A stretch of 64,000 nucleotides of DNA, from the NCBI RefSeq assembly GCF_900103365.1, contig NZ_LT629703.1, positions 3,472,001-3,536,000 on the forward strand, in the 5' to 3' direction. How positions within the stretch are numbered: the first letter of the stretch is position 1; every line of letters begins with the position of its first letter. The notes under the pieces were generated by a model. The model saw only the letters and a program-made list of their open reading frames with translations. It did no database searches and was not told the origin of the DNA. Origin of the DNA: Afipia sp. GAS231 (lineage in GTDB: Bacteria > Pseudomonadota > Alphaproteobacteria > Rhizobiales > Xanthobacteraceae). The position numbers and the translations under genes are program-made. Positions 1 through 8,265 of this stretch are shown here, piece by piece.

Positions 1-313
1 GCCAGCCCGGCGGCCGCCACGGCCCGACCCGCCCGGCAAATTGGCCCGACGATTTTTCCTCGACCACGAACATCCCGGCGCCGTGGATGACCCAGTGTCC
101 GGCCATCACCACCGTATGACGCCAGCCGGTCATCTCGTCGATGACAGGCTTGCCGTCGACGGTGATGAAGCGCGCGGTTCCGGGATCGGACAGCATTGCG
201 GTGTACGGCGCCATGTCGCTGCCTTGCCACTGCCGCAGCCGCAGGCGTTCGGTTTCGAGGAGGGGGCTGCTTGCTTGCGCCGGCGTGACGCCGGGCCTGA
301 GCGGGGCGATCAT
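1..313 (-). CDS. GNAT family N-acetyltransferase (RimJ/RimL type), C-terminus outside window
   Basis: Read on the minus strand from an ATG at 313, this frame stays open to the window edge (104 codons). The protein has the usual opening of RimJ/RimL-like acetyltransferases, LLETERLRLRQW at about residues 18-29, followed by a WRHTVVMAGHW segment and GMFVVEEKSSGQFAGRVGP, the strand that leads into the acetyl-CoA site. The family transfers acetyl from acetyl-CoA to amines or protein N-termini; the substrate cannot be read here. A purine-rich GAGGCAGGAAA lies just before the ATG. The acetyl-CoA loop itself is outside the window. Confidence 0.8.
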   Translation of the reverse strand, partial: MIAPLRPGVTPAQASSPLLETERLRLRQWQGSDMAPYTAMLSDPGTARFITVDGKPVIDEMTGWRHTVVMAGHWVIHGAGMFVVEEKSSGQFAGRVGPWRPPGW

Positions 314-364
314 GGGTTTCCTGCCTCAATTTTAGAGATTGCTTTGTTCCTACGTGCTTACCGC

Positions 365-449
365 CGTCATTGCGAGGAGCGCAAGCGACGACGCAATCCA
401 GGCCTTCTTTCCGGGCTTCTGGATTGCTTCGCTGGCGCTCGCAATGACG
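365..449. repeat. Intergenic palindromic repeat, CGTCATTGCGAG family
   Basis: The left arm starts CGTCATTGCGAGGAGCG and the right arm ends GCTCGCAATGACG, giving an imperfect cruciform with GCAATCCAG/CTGGATTGC inner arms. The same family recurs at 49696-49775. It sits between the divergently transcribed GNAT and pirin genes. Confidence 0.85.
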
Positions 450-491
450 CGGCGGGGCGGGTATAATTTGGCGAAATCAAAGGAGCCCCCC

Positions 492-1409
492 ATGAGCTGG
501 CAACCTTCCGAAGATCCCGTGCTCGGCGATCCCAAAACCTGCGACGCGCTCGATCTCATCATCGTGCCGCGCACCCGCGATCTCGGCGACGGGTTCGTGG
601 TGCGGCGCGCGCTGCCGCATGGCAAGCGGCAGATGGTCGGGCCCTTCATCTTCTTCGATCATTTCGGCCCGATGCAGTTCATGTCCGGCAAGGGCATGGA
701 CGTGCGCCCGCATCCGCATATCGGGCTCGCCACCGTCACTTACCTTTTCGATGGCAGCATCATGCACCGCGACAGCGAGGGCAACATCCAGGAGATCCAG
801 CCCGGCGCGATGAACCTGATGACCGCCGGCCGCGGCATCGCGCATTCCGAACGCACGCCGGAGGTGCAGCGTCGCGATGGCCAGCAGATGCTGGGCCTGC
901 AAAGCTGGATCGCACTCCCTGCGGGTTCGGAGGAAATCGCGCCGTCGTTCCAGCACTACGCCGCGGAAAGCCTGCCGACGGTGAAGGAGAGCGGCTTTAC
1001 CGCGCGCATCATCGCAGGCTCGTCGTTCGGGCTGAAGTCGCCGGTCAGCATGGTGTCGCCCTGGTTTTATACCGAAGTGACGGCAAGCGCCGGCACCAGC
1101 GCGCCGCTCGACCCCGATCACGAAGAGCGCGCAATCTACCTCGTCGACGGCGAGGTCGAGATTGCGAACGAGCGCTACGAGGGGCCGCGGCTCCTGATCT
1201 TCCGGCCCGGCGACCGCATCACGGTGAAGGCGGTCAAGCCGACGCGAATGATGTTCCTCGGCGGCGACGCGCTGGAAGGCCCGCGCCATATCTGGTGGAA
1301 TTTCGTTTCCTCGAGCAAGGAGCGGATCGAACAGGCCAAACAGGACTGGAAAACCGGCCGTTTTGCCCATGTTCCCCAGGAACACGAGTTCATTCCGCTG
1401 CCGGAGTGA
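492..1409 (+). CDS. Pirin family protein
   Basis: A 305-residue bicupin of the pirin family. The metal-site motifs of the N-terminal cupin are intact: HPH at residues 74-76 and AHSE with H118 and E120, matching the HxH...HxE iron ligands of characterised pirins. The family includes quercetin 2,3-dioxygenases and redox or transcription cofactors, so the exact role is unknown. I chose the ATG at 492 because AAAGGAGCC lies 7-14 bases upstream and the protein begins right before the conserved region; reading further upstream would run into the palindromic repeat. The last segment (HIWWNFVSSSKERIEQAKQDW) is the typical pirin C-terminus. Confidence 0.93.
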   Translation: MSWQPSEDPVLGDPKTCDALDLIIVPRTRDLGDGFVVRRALPHGKRQMVGPFIFFDHFGPMQFMSGKGMDVRPHPHIGLATVTYLFDGSIMHRDSEGNIQEIQPGAMNLMTAGRGIAHSERTPEVQRRDGQQMLGLQSWIALPAGSEEIAPSFQHYAAESLPTVKESGFTARIIAGSSFGLKSPVSMVSPWFYTEVTASAGTSAPLDPDHEERAIYLVDGEVEIANERYEGPRLLIFRPGDRITVKAVKPTRMMFLGGDALEGPRHIWWNFVSSSKERIEQAKQDWKTGRFAHVPQEHEFIPLPE

Positions 1410-1475
1410 GCTAAAGCTCGGCCTTCTCGCCACAATCCGCGCGTCCGCGCGAGGTTCTTCTGAAAGCATGACCCG

Positions 1476-2390
1476 ATGAACGCGATGCTCGCCAGCGACC
1501 TGCCGTTGCCCCGGATCGGACGCGGCAAGGTGCGCGATATCTATGCTGTCGGCGACGACCGCGTGCTGCTGCTGACCACCGACCGCATCAGCGCGTTCGA
1601 CGTCGTGATGGGCGAGACCATTCCGATGAAGGGCGCCGTGCTGACGCAGATCAGCGCCTGGTGGTTTCGCCAGCTCGAAGGCGTCGTGCCGCATCATATG
1701 ATCAGCGCCGACGCGGATGAGATCATCCGCGAGGTGCCGGCGTTGAAAAATCATCGCGCCGATATCGTTGGGCGTGCGATGCTGTGCCGACGCACCACGG
1801 TGTTTCCGGTCGAGTGCGTGATCCGTGGCTACATCTCCGGCTCGGCGTGGAAGGAATATGCCGCGTCGGGCACGCTGGCCGGCGAGAAGCTCAGGGCTGG
1901 CCTGGTCGAGAGCGAGAAACTCGAGCCTTCGATTTTCAGCCCGGCGACCAAAGCCGAGACCGGCCATGACGAGAACATCACGGTCGCGCGCGTGCGCGAG
2001 GTGCTGGGCGCAGACGTCGCGACCGCGCTGGAAGGCATGGCGCGCACGGTCTACACGTTCGGTGAACAGACCGCCCGCAAGCAGGGCATCATCATCGCCG
2101 ATACCAAGTTCGAATTCGGTCGCGACAAGGATGGACGCATCATCCTGATCGACGAGGTGATGACGCCAGACTCGTCGCGGTTCTGGGCCGTCGATGTGTA
2201 CAAGCCGGGCCAGGGTCAGCCGAGCTTCGACAAGCAGCCGCTGCGCGACTATCTCGACAGCGAACGCAAAGCCGGCCGCTGGAACGGCGACGCCCCGCCG
2301 CCGCCGCTGCCGGCGAGCGTCGTGGATGCGACCAGCAAGCGCTATCTCGAAGCATACAAGCGCGTGACGGGACATGAGCTGAAGGTGTGA
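1476..2390 (+). CDS. purC: Phosphoribosylaminoimidazole-succinocarboxamide (SAICAR) synthase
   Basis: Joins aspartate to CAIR using ATP to give SAICAR in purine synthesis. The 304-residue protein has GRGKVRDIY near residue 16, the family signature [12 protein letters not shown] at 37-48, and [14 protein letters not shown] around residue 120. At about 300 residues it resembles the longer Ade1-like form rather than the roughly 240-residue enterobacterial PurC; many alphaproteobacteria carry one of each, so this may not be the only copy in the genome. A second ATG three codons in (1485) is an alternative start. It stands alone between the pirin gene and a palindromic repeat. Confidence 0.95.
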   Translation: MNAMLASDLPLPRIGRGKVRDIYAVGDDRVLLLTTDRISAFDVVMGETIPMKGAVLTQISAWWFRQLEGVVPHHMISADADEIIREVPALKNHRADIVGRAMLCRRTTVFPVECVIRGYISGSAWKEYAASGTLAGEKLRAGLVESEKLEPSIFSPATKAETGHDENITVARVREVLGADVATALEGMARTVYTFGEQTARKQGIIIADTKFEFGRDKDGRIILIDEVMTPDSSRFWAVDVYKPGQGQPSFDKQPLRDYLDSERKAGRWNGDAPPPPLPASVVDATSKRYLEAYKRVTGHELKV

Positions 2391-2394
2391 TCTT

Positions 2395-2484
2395 GTAGGG
2401 TGGGTTAGGCGAAGCCGTAACCCACCGGCGGACCTGTCCGCTTTGCACGACCTTGGTGGGTTACGCTTCGCTAACCCACCCTAC
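2395..2484. repeat. Intergenic palindromic repeat, GTAGGGTGGG family
   Basis: Begins GTAGGGTGGGTTAGGCGAAG and ends CTTCGCTAACCCACCCTAC: long complementary arms around a central spacer, directly downstream of purC. Related copies are at 17236-17327 and 49595-49687. In RNA it would form a strong stem and could end purC transcription. Confidence 0.88.
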
Positions 2485-2583
2485 GAAATCGGCGAACGGT
2501 GAATCCCCCTCACCTCACTTGAGCACAAACCTTTTGTCGCTGCGCCATCGCTTCTGCAGTCTCCGCGCAACGCGGAGACGACG

Positions 2584-3624
2584 ATGCGCCAACTCACCTA
2601 TGTCGGCGGCAGCACCATCGAATGGTGGGATGTGCCGGAACCGAAACTGCAGGACGACCGCGACGCGCTGGTGCGGCCGCTGGCGGTGACGCGGTGCGAT
2701 CTCGACCTCACCATCGTCGGTGGCAAGGCCGGACTGCCGGGACCGTTTGCACTGGGCCACGAGACCGCCGGCGTCGTCACCGATATCGGCGGCGCGGTGA
2801 CGAATTTCGTGCCCGGCGACCTCGTCATCGTGCCGTTCCAGATCAGTTGCGGCGAATGCGAGCGTTGCCGGCGCGGCCATACCAATGCCTGCACCTCGGT
2901 GCCATTTCGCTCCTCCTACGGACTCAAGCCGGTGTGCGGCGTCGAATATGGCGGCGCGCTGTCCGATCTGATCCGCGTCCCGTTCGCCGATCACATGCTG
3001 GTGCGGCAACCCGCGGGCCACGCGCTGTCGCAGACCGCTGCTCTCGCCGACGGCGCCACCGACGCGTTCAGCGCCGTCGCGCACTGGCTGCGGCAGCGGC
3101 CCGGCGTGGAGGTTCTGGTGATCGGCGGCTTCGGCCAATCGCTCAGCATGTTCTCGGTGCAGGCCGCGCTCGGCTGCGGCGCGCGCCGCGTCGTTTATGT
3201 CGACGACGACACCAAACGGCTGGCGAAGGCCAAGTCGCTGGGTGCGGAAGTTCACGAGGGACCAAAAGGCCTGGTGATGGACCCGATCGGCCTGTTTCCG
3301 ATCGTGATGGATGCGGCCGCCACCGATGCCAGCATCTTGCTGGCAATCCGTTCGACCGAGCCGAACGGCGTTTGCCAACGCATGTATGGCGACTTCAAGG
3401 AGATCACGCCGGTGCCGCTGCGGCATATGTACGGGGTCGGCGTTACGCTACGGATCAGCCGCGTCAACGTGCGGGCCGAAATGCCCGCCTGCGTCGATCA
3501 GGTCGTATGCGGGCATTTTCATCCCGAACATGTCATCACGCGGAAAATTCGCTTCGAGGATGCCCATGAGGCGATCGGCGATCCGACCATCCGGGTCGCC
3601 TTTGTTCGCGATGGCGTTGAATAA
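2584..3624 (+). CDS. Zinc-dependent alcohol dehydrogenase family protein (MDR superfamily)
   Basis: A 346-residue medium-chain dehydrogenase. Catalytic-zinc ligands are visible as C38 and the GHE motif with H59 and E60. The structural-zinc lobe is C89, C92, C95 and C103. The GroES-like half is followed by a Rossmann half around residues 175-225 (VLVIGGFGQS...VVYVDDDTKRLAKAKSLGAE). The Rossmann glycine loop is GGFGQS instead of the usual GxGxxG, but such variation occurs in the family. The substrate cannot be inferred. GGAGACGACG precedes the ATG. It is followed by a palindromic repeat and a crotonase gene on the same strand. Confidence 0.9.
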   Translation: MRQLTYVGGSTIEWWDVPEPKLQDDRDALVRPLAVTRCDLDLTIVGGKAGLPGPFALGHETAGVVTDIGGAVTNFVPGDLVIVPFQISCGECERCRRGHTNACTSVPFRSSYGLKPVCGVEYGGALSDLIRVPFADHMLVRQPAGHALSQTAALADGATDAFSAVAHWLRQRPGVEVLVIGGFGQSLSMFSVQAALGCGARRVVYVDDDTKRLAKAKSLGAEVHEGPKGLVMDPIGLFPIVMDAAATDASILLAIRSTEPNGVCQRMYGDFKEITPVPLRHMYGVGVTLRISRVNVRAEMPACVDQVVCGHFHPEHVITRKIRFEDAHEAIGDPTIRVAFVRDGVE

Positions 3625-3638
3625 GCCAATTTGACTCC

Positions 3639-3741
3639 GTCATTCCGGGATGGTGCGTTAGCACCAGACCTCAGGGGTGCAATTGCACCCCGGGGAATCT
3701 CGAACTTCCGGGTTCGATGCTGCGCATCGCCCCGGAATGAC
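3639..3741. repeat. Intergenic palindromic repeat, GTCATTCCGGG family
   Basis: Left arm GTCATTCCGGGATGGTGCG, right arm GATGCTGCGCATCGCCCCGGAATGAC, with an internal GGGGTGCAATTGCACCCC palindrome. Further members are at 9881-9960, 20019-20137 and 28715-28796. It sits 22 bp before the crotonase ATG. Confidence 0.88.
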
Positions 3742-3762
3742 AAAAAACGGAGGACGCCTGAC

Positions 3763-4575
3763 ATGACCGAACCCGACGCCGTGCTGGTCGAACGCGATGG
3801 CCCCGTGACCATCGTCTCCATCAACCGCCCGCATTGCCGCAACGCCGTTGACGGCGCGACCGCGCGGAAATTGTACGACACGTTCCTCGCGTTCGATGCC
3901 GATGACACCGCCTCGGTCGCGGTGTTCACCGGCACCGGCGGCTATTTTTGCGCCGGCGCCGACCTCAAGGCGGTGGCGGCGGGCGATCCCAACAAGAAGC
4001 GCGAGATCGGCGGCCATAACAGCATCGCGCCGATGGGGCCGAGCCGGTTGCGGCTGTCGAAGCCGGTCATCGCTGCGATCGAAGGGTTTGCGGTGGCCGG
4101 CGGCATGGAACTGGCGCTGTGGGCCGACATGCGCGTGGTCGCGGAGGATGCCACCTTTGGTGTGTTCTGCCGTCGCTTCGGCGTGCCGCTGATCGATCTC
4201 GGCACCATCCGGCTGCCGCGCCTGATCGGCCATTCCCAGGCGATGGACCTGATCCTGACCGGACGCCCGGTCGGGGGACCCGAGGCGTTGCGGATGGGGC
4301 TTGCCAATCGGCTGGTGGCGAAAGGCGAGACCCGCCCGCAGGCGATTCAATTGGCAAAGGACATCGCGCGCTTCCCGCAAACCTGCATGCGCGCCGACCG
4401 GCTGTCGGCGCTGCGGCAATGGGATCTGGAGGAAGCCGACGCCATCGCCAACGAGATGCGCGGCGGCCTCGACGTGATCGCGTCAGGCGAGACGCTGTCG
4501 GGCGCAACGCGATTTGCCTCCGGGATCGGCAGGCATGGCGCTTTCGGTGGCGGCGGCGAGATCGGCCATGGGTAG
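3763..4575 (+). CDS. Crotonase / enoyl-CoA hydratase family protein
   Basis: A 270-residue crotonase-fold enzyme acting on an acyl-CoA thioester. Oxyanion-hole segments are CAGADLK (near residue 64) and GFAVAGGMELAL (near residue 110). The first catalytic glutamate of hydratases (E144 in rat enoyl-CoA hydratase) is present in GGME. The second (E164) aligns with leucine in FGVPLIDLGTIRLPRLIG. The protein is therefore a crotonase-superfamily member that may not be a classical hydratase. GGAGGACGC lies upstream of the chosen ATG, just after the palindromic repeat. Confidence 0.9.
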   Translation: MTEPDAVLVERDGPVTIVSINRPHCRNAVDGATARKLYDTFLAFDADDTASVAVFTGTGGYFCAGADLKAVAAGDPNKKREIGGHNSIAPMGPSRLRLSKPVIAAIEGFAVAGGMELALWADMRVVAEDATFGVFCRRFGVPLIDLGTIRLPRLIGHSQAMDLILTGRPVGGPEALRMGLANRLVAKGETRPQAIQLAKDIARFPQTCMRADRLSALRQWDLEEADAIANEMRGGLDVIASGETLSGATRFASGIGRHGAFGGGGEIGHG

Positions 4576-4608
4576 AGCCGTATCGTTCGTTTAACGCGTT
4601 TTCATCAT

Positions 4609-4673
4609 GCGAACCGGCATTCACCCCCGGATCAAGTCCGGGGCTTCGCTCGAAGACGCCGTACCGGTTCCGC
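4609..4673. repeat. Imperfect cruciform between crotonase and SulP genes
   Basis: Outer arms GCGAACCGG (4609-4617) and CCGGTTCCGC enclose an inner hairpin CCCCGGA-TCAAG-TCCGGGG at 4625-4643. There is no T-tract. The neighbouring GCGTTTTC resembles the repeat at 19269-19312. Confidence 0.55.
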
Positions 4674-4752
4674 CGCTGTCATAAAAATGTTGTTGTCGCA
4701 TCGCGCTTCCGTCGTCTACCAGTAAAGGCTGACGTTTGGGGCAAGCGCTGAA

Positions 4753-6951
4753 GTGATCAGCCGATCCAGTAAGTTCAGTCCGGGAATGCGCGGCGCGCTT
4801 AACGACGTGCTCGGCGGCGGAGCCGCCAGCGTTCTCACTGTCACCTTCGGCCTTTCCTACGCGTTGCTGATTTTCTCAGGCCCGTTGTCGGAACACCTGT
4901 CCTACGGCCTGGCCGCGACTTTTATCGCGTCGGCGGTGCTGGCCACGATCCTCGCGCTCGGCAGCTCTCTGCCATTTGCGATTGCGGCTCCCGACAGCTC
5001 AACTGCAGCGGTATCCGCGATCCTGACGTCGTCGCTGGTGGAGCGAATGACGGCGGCCGATCCCTCGACGCCGCTGCTGGCGCCGGTTCTGATCACGCTC
5101 GGCCTTTCGACCATCGTGACGGGGATCGTGCTGTGTGGCTTCGGCATCTCCCGCATGGGCCGGGCCATCCGCTACGTGCCGTATCCCGTGGTCGGCGGCT
5201 TTCTCGGCGCCACCGGCCTCTTGATCGTTCTCGGTGCGATCCGGGTCATCACCGGACATCGCCTGCAATTCGCCACGCTCGGCCAATTTGCCAATCCAAC
5301 GACCTTGTCGGAACTGGGTGCTGCCTGCGTGATGGCGCTGGTGTTGTATCTGACCTGGCACCGGTCGCGCACGTCGTTCGGTTTGCCGGTCATCCTGGTC
5401 GGCGGCGTGATCGCGGCGCATCTTGCCTTCTGGCTCGCGGGCATTTCACCTACCGAGGCCCAGGCGGTGGGTTGGACTTTTCAGCCGCCGCCATCGATCA
5501 CCTTCATGCTGCCATGGCACCCCACCGCGCTCGAAGCCTATCCCTGGCATCTGCTGCCGGACCTCTCGGGCGACCTGATCGCCGTCATTTTCGTGACGGC
5601 CACGAGCACGCTGTTCAATACCGCCGGGATCGAAGTGGCGGCGCAACGCGAGGCCAATCTCGAGCAGGAGCTGAACGTCACCGGCCTCGCCAATATCCTC
5701 GCCGGCGCGCTCGGAGGCTATGCCGGCTGTATTTCGGTCAGTCGCTCGATCCTCAGCTTCAACTCCGGCGGCATCGGCCGTTTCAGCGGCCTGACGGTCG
5801 CGGCGGTTTCCGTGCTGATGCTCGCGGTGGCGCCGGTGCTGCTCGGTTACATGCCGAAATTCGTGCTCGGCGGCCTTTTGATCTATCTCGGCGCCGACCA
5901 GTTGCACCAATGGATCGTCGAATCGCGGCGCCGGCTGTCGATCGTGGAATATCTGTCGCTGCTGGCGATCATCGTCATCATCGCAAAATGGGGATTCGTT
6001 TCCGGCATTCTGATCGGCGTCGTGATCGGCTGCGCGACCTTTGCGCTGAGCGCGGCGCGGATCGAATCGATCAAGTTCAGCTTCAACGGCACGGAGTATC
6101 GCAGTTCGCTCGATCGCTCGCGCGACGACCAGGTGCTGCTGACCGAGCATGGCGGCAAGATCCAGGGCCTTAACCTGCAGAGCTACCTGTTCTTCGGTTC
6201 GGCCAACCGGCTCTATCAATACGTCAAGGCGATGCTGCAGCGGCATCCCGAATGCCGCTATCTGGTGTTCGACTTCAAGCTCGTCACCGGCATCGATTCG
6301 TCGGCGGCTTACAGCTTCGCCCAGATCAAGCGCAGCGCCGACGACCGCGACGTCAAACTGCTGCTGGTGCATCTGGCTCCGGCCGCCGAAAAAGCGCTGC
6401 GGTCGAGCGGCTTCGTCAGCGGCGAGGTCAGCATCATCCCCGAGCTCGATCATGCGCTGGAGCGCTGCGAGAACGAGATCATCAGCGAGCATCAGGGCCT
6501 CGAGCAGGAAGAAGCCAACCTGCGCGACTGGTTCACCCAGATTCTCGGCACCGAGGATGACGCCACCACGCTGATCCATCACTGTGAGCGCATCGAGGTC
6601 GACTCTGGCGACATCATCGTCAATGCCGGCGATGCCGCCGATTCCATGTATTTCATTCTCGATGGGCGGGTCGGCATCATGATCCCGGCATCGCAAGGCA
6701 CCACCACGCGGGTACGCAGCCTCGGCCGCTACACCACGATCGGCGAGATGGGCCTGATCGCGCACGTGCCGCGCAGCGCCACGATCCAGGCCGAAGTCGC
6801 CAGCGTGCTTTACGCGCTGAACACCCATCAATTCGACGCCATCAAGGAAGACGACCCGGCGCTGGCGCAGAAGCTTCTGACCTATTTCGTCGCCGTGATG
6901 GCAGAGCGGCTGACGTTTGCCAATCGCACCATCGCGGCGTTGCGAAGGTAG
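4753..6951 (+). CDS. SulP family anion transporter with STAS and cyclic-nucleotide-binding domains
   Basis: A 732-residue inner-membrane protein. Residues about 20-430 carry the hydrophobic segments of the SulP/SLC26 core. A STAS domain follows at about 460-560 (LVFDFKLVTGIDSSAAYSF). A Crp-like cyclic-nucleotide-binding domain at about 595-710 has the phosphate-cassette-like GEMGLIAHVPRSATI near residue 663. SulP proteins carry sulfate, bicarbonate or dicarboxylates; the substrate is not evident. The tail suggests gating by a cyclic nucleotide or another small ligand. The start taken is GTG at 4753; an ATG at 4786 is the alternative. Transcribed alone. Confidence 0.92.
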   Translation: MISRSSKFSPGMRGALNDVLGGGAASVLTVTFGLSYALLIFSGPLSEHLSYGLAATFIASAVLATILALGSSLPFAIAAPDSSTAAVSAILTSSLVERMTAADPSTPLLAPVLITLGLSTIVTGIVLCGFGISRMGRAIRYVPYPVVGGFLGATGLLIVLGAIRVITGHRLQFATLGQFANPTTLSELGAACVMALVLYLTWHRSRTSFGLPVILVGGVIAAHLAFWLAGISPTEAQAVGWTFQPPPSITFMLPWHPTALEAYPWHLLPDLSGDLIAVIFVTATSTLFNTAGIEVAAQREANLEQELNVTGLANILAGALGGYAGCISVSRSILSFNSGGIGRFSGLTVAAVSVLMLAVAPVLLGYMPKFVLGGLLIYLGADQLHQWIVESRRRLSIVEYLSLLAIIVIIAKWGFVSGILIGVVIGCATFALSAARIESIKFSFNGTEYRSSLDRSRDDQVLLTEHGGKIQGLNLQSYLFFGSANRLYQYVKAMLQRHPECRYLVFDFKLVTGIDSSAAYSFAQIKRSADDRDVKLLLVHLAPAAEKALRSSGFVSGEVSIIPELDHALERCENEIISEHQGLEQEEANLRDWFTQILGTEDDATTLIHHCERIEVDSGDIIVNAGDAADSMYFILDGRVGIMIPASQGTTTRVRSLGRYTTIGEMGLIAHVPRSATIQAEVASVLYALNTHQFDAIKEDDPALAQKLLTYFVAVMAERLTFANRTIAALRR

Positions 6952-6960
6952 TCGCGACGC

Positions 6961-7036
6961 GTAGCCCGGATGAGCGAAGCGACATCCGGGGGGTGCCAAT
7001 GCGAATCCCGGATATCGCTTCGCTCATCCGGGCTAC
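6961..7036. repeat. Intergenic palindromic repeat, GTAGCCCGGATGAGCGAAGCG family
   Basis: Left arm GTAGCCCGGATGAGCGAAGC and right arm GCTTCGCTCATCCGGGCTAC are near-perfect complements around a roughly 30-base centre. It lies 9 bp after the transporter stop and could act as its transcription terminator. Confidence 0.88.
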
Positions 7037-7093
7037 GGGCTTTGCGTATCGACGCCGGCATGCTCTGATATCTCTTCCACCGGGTTCAAAGAC

Positions 7094-8125
7094 ATGGCCG
7101 ACGCCGATCTGAAGACGTTCACCACCCGCGACTTCCGCCTGCAAAGCGGCACCGTGCTTCCCGAGGTGACGATTTCCTACCGCACCTTGGGCACGCTCGC
7201 CGCCGACCGTAGCAATGCCGTGCTGATCACGCATGGCAACACTTCGGGCCCGCAAATGATCGATCCCGGCGGCTCGACCGGTGAAGGTAGCTGGAACGAG
7301 ATCGTCGGTCCCGGCAAGGCGGTCGATACCGTCAGGTTCTTTGCGATCTGCCCGAACATGCCGGGGTCATCATATGGGTCGACCAACGGCGCCAGCATCG
7401 ATCCCCGCACCGGCTCGCCTTACGGGCCGCGCTTTCCCGATATCACCGTCAGCGACATCGTCGGCACGCAGCGGCTATTGATCGACCAGCTCGGCATCAA
7501 AAAACTGTTCGCGATCGTCGGCCCGTCCTATGGCGGCTTCCAGGCGTTTCAGTGGGCGGTCAATTACCCCGAGATGATGCGCGGCATCGCGCCGGTCGTC
7601 ACCTCGCCGCTGGTGCCGCGCGAACGTTCCGAAGGCAATGTCGCGCGGCTGCTCGCCACCTTGTCGAAGGATCCGAACTGGAACGGCGGCGATTACTATG
7701 ATGTCGGCGGCGTTGCGGAGACCATGACTGCGATACGCATGGCGACGCTGAAGACCTACGGGATCGAGGACCGCCTCAAGGCCACGCTGTCCGATCCCGC
7801 CGAGATCGAGGCCGCGATCCGCGACGAAGCGGCGCGATGGGCAAGCGGTTTTGACGCCAATTCGCTGATCATTCTGGCCAAGGCGCTGCGCGGATTCGAC
7901 GTCACGGCGCAGCTTTCGCGGATCAAGGCCAAGGTTCTGTTCGTGCTGTCACGGACCGACAAACTGTTCCCGCCGGACATCGCGCCCGGCGTGATGCAAG
8001 GATTGAAGGCCGCCGGCGTTGATGCGGACTATTTTCTGCTCGACAGCGAACTCGGACACTCGGCGTCAGGGCTCGACGCGCACAAGTGGGCGCCGCGGTT
8101 GAAGGTGTTTATGGAGAGTTTGTAG
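7094..8125 (+). CDS. Alpha/beta hydrolase, homoserine O-acetyltransferase (MetX)-like
   Basis: A 343-residue alpha/beta hydrolase of the MetX-like family. The catalytic triad is visible: S145 in the nucleophile elbow GPSYGG, D289 in SRTDKLFPP and H322 in LGHSASG. True homoserine acetyltransferases usually have GGSMGGM at the elbow; GPSYGG and the shorter length suggest a relative with another acyl substrate, so I do not assign metX. The ATG at 7094 is followed at once by family sequence (LQSGTVLPEVTISYRTLG). A monocistronic gene flanked by two palindromic repeats. Confidence 0.88.
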   Translation: MADADLKTFTTRDFRLQSGTVLPEVTISYRTLGTLAADRSNAVLITHGNTSGPQMIDPGGSTGEGSWNEIVGPGKAVDTVRFFAICPNMPGSSYGSTNGASIDPRTGSPYGPRFPDITVSDIVGTQRLLIDQLGIKKLFAIVGPSYGGFQAFQWAVNYPEMMRGIAPVVTSPLVPRERSEGNVARLLATLSKDPNWNGGDYYDVGGVAETMTAIRMATLKTYGIEDRLKATLSDPAEIEAAIRDEAARWASGFDANSLIILAKALRGFDVTAQLSRIKAKVLFVLSRTDKLFPPDIAPGVMQGLKAAGVDADYFLLDSELGHSASGLDAHKWAPRLKVFMESL

Positions 8126-8129
8126 GTTG

Positions 8130-8258
8130 CGTTCCCCGGATGCTGCGCAGCGCGCCGCACTTGCGGCGTGGTGCGCTGCTGGTCCGGGCTCCACACGAAG
8201 ACGCGTGGGTCCCGGCCCTGCGGCGCAGCGTTACACGCTGCACCGCGTCCGGGACACG
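8130..8258. repeat. Intergenic palindromic repeat between convergent genes
   Basis: Starts GCGTTCCCCGGATGCTGCGCAG and ends GTGCACCGCGTCCGGGACACG-like, with several nested short palindromes (GCGCAGCGCGC, GTTACACGCTGCA). It fills the space between the convergent hydrolase and aldehyde dehydrogenase genes and could serve as a two-way terminator. Confidence 0.6.
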
Positions 8259-8265
8259 ATCCCGA

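Noticed and set aside
477..2375. Open frame of 632 codons on the minus strand
   Set aside because: Antisense to pirin and purC, both with clear family motifs. Its protein is rich in Arg/Ala/His/Asp as expected of a shadow frame in GC-rich DNA.
5446..6999. Open frame of 517 codons on the minus strand
   Set aside because: Antisense to the SulP transporter; no recognisable domain and biased composition.
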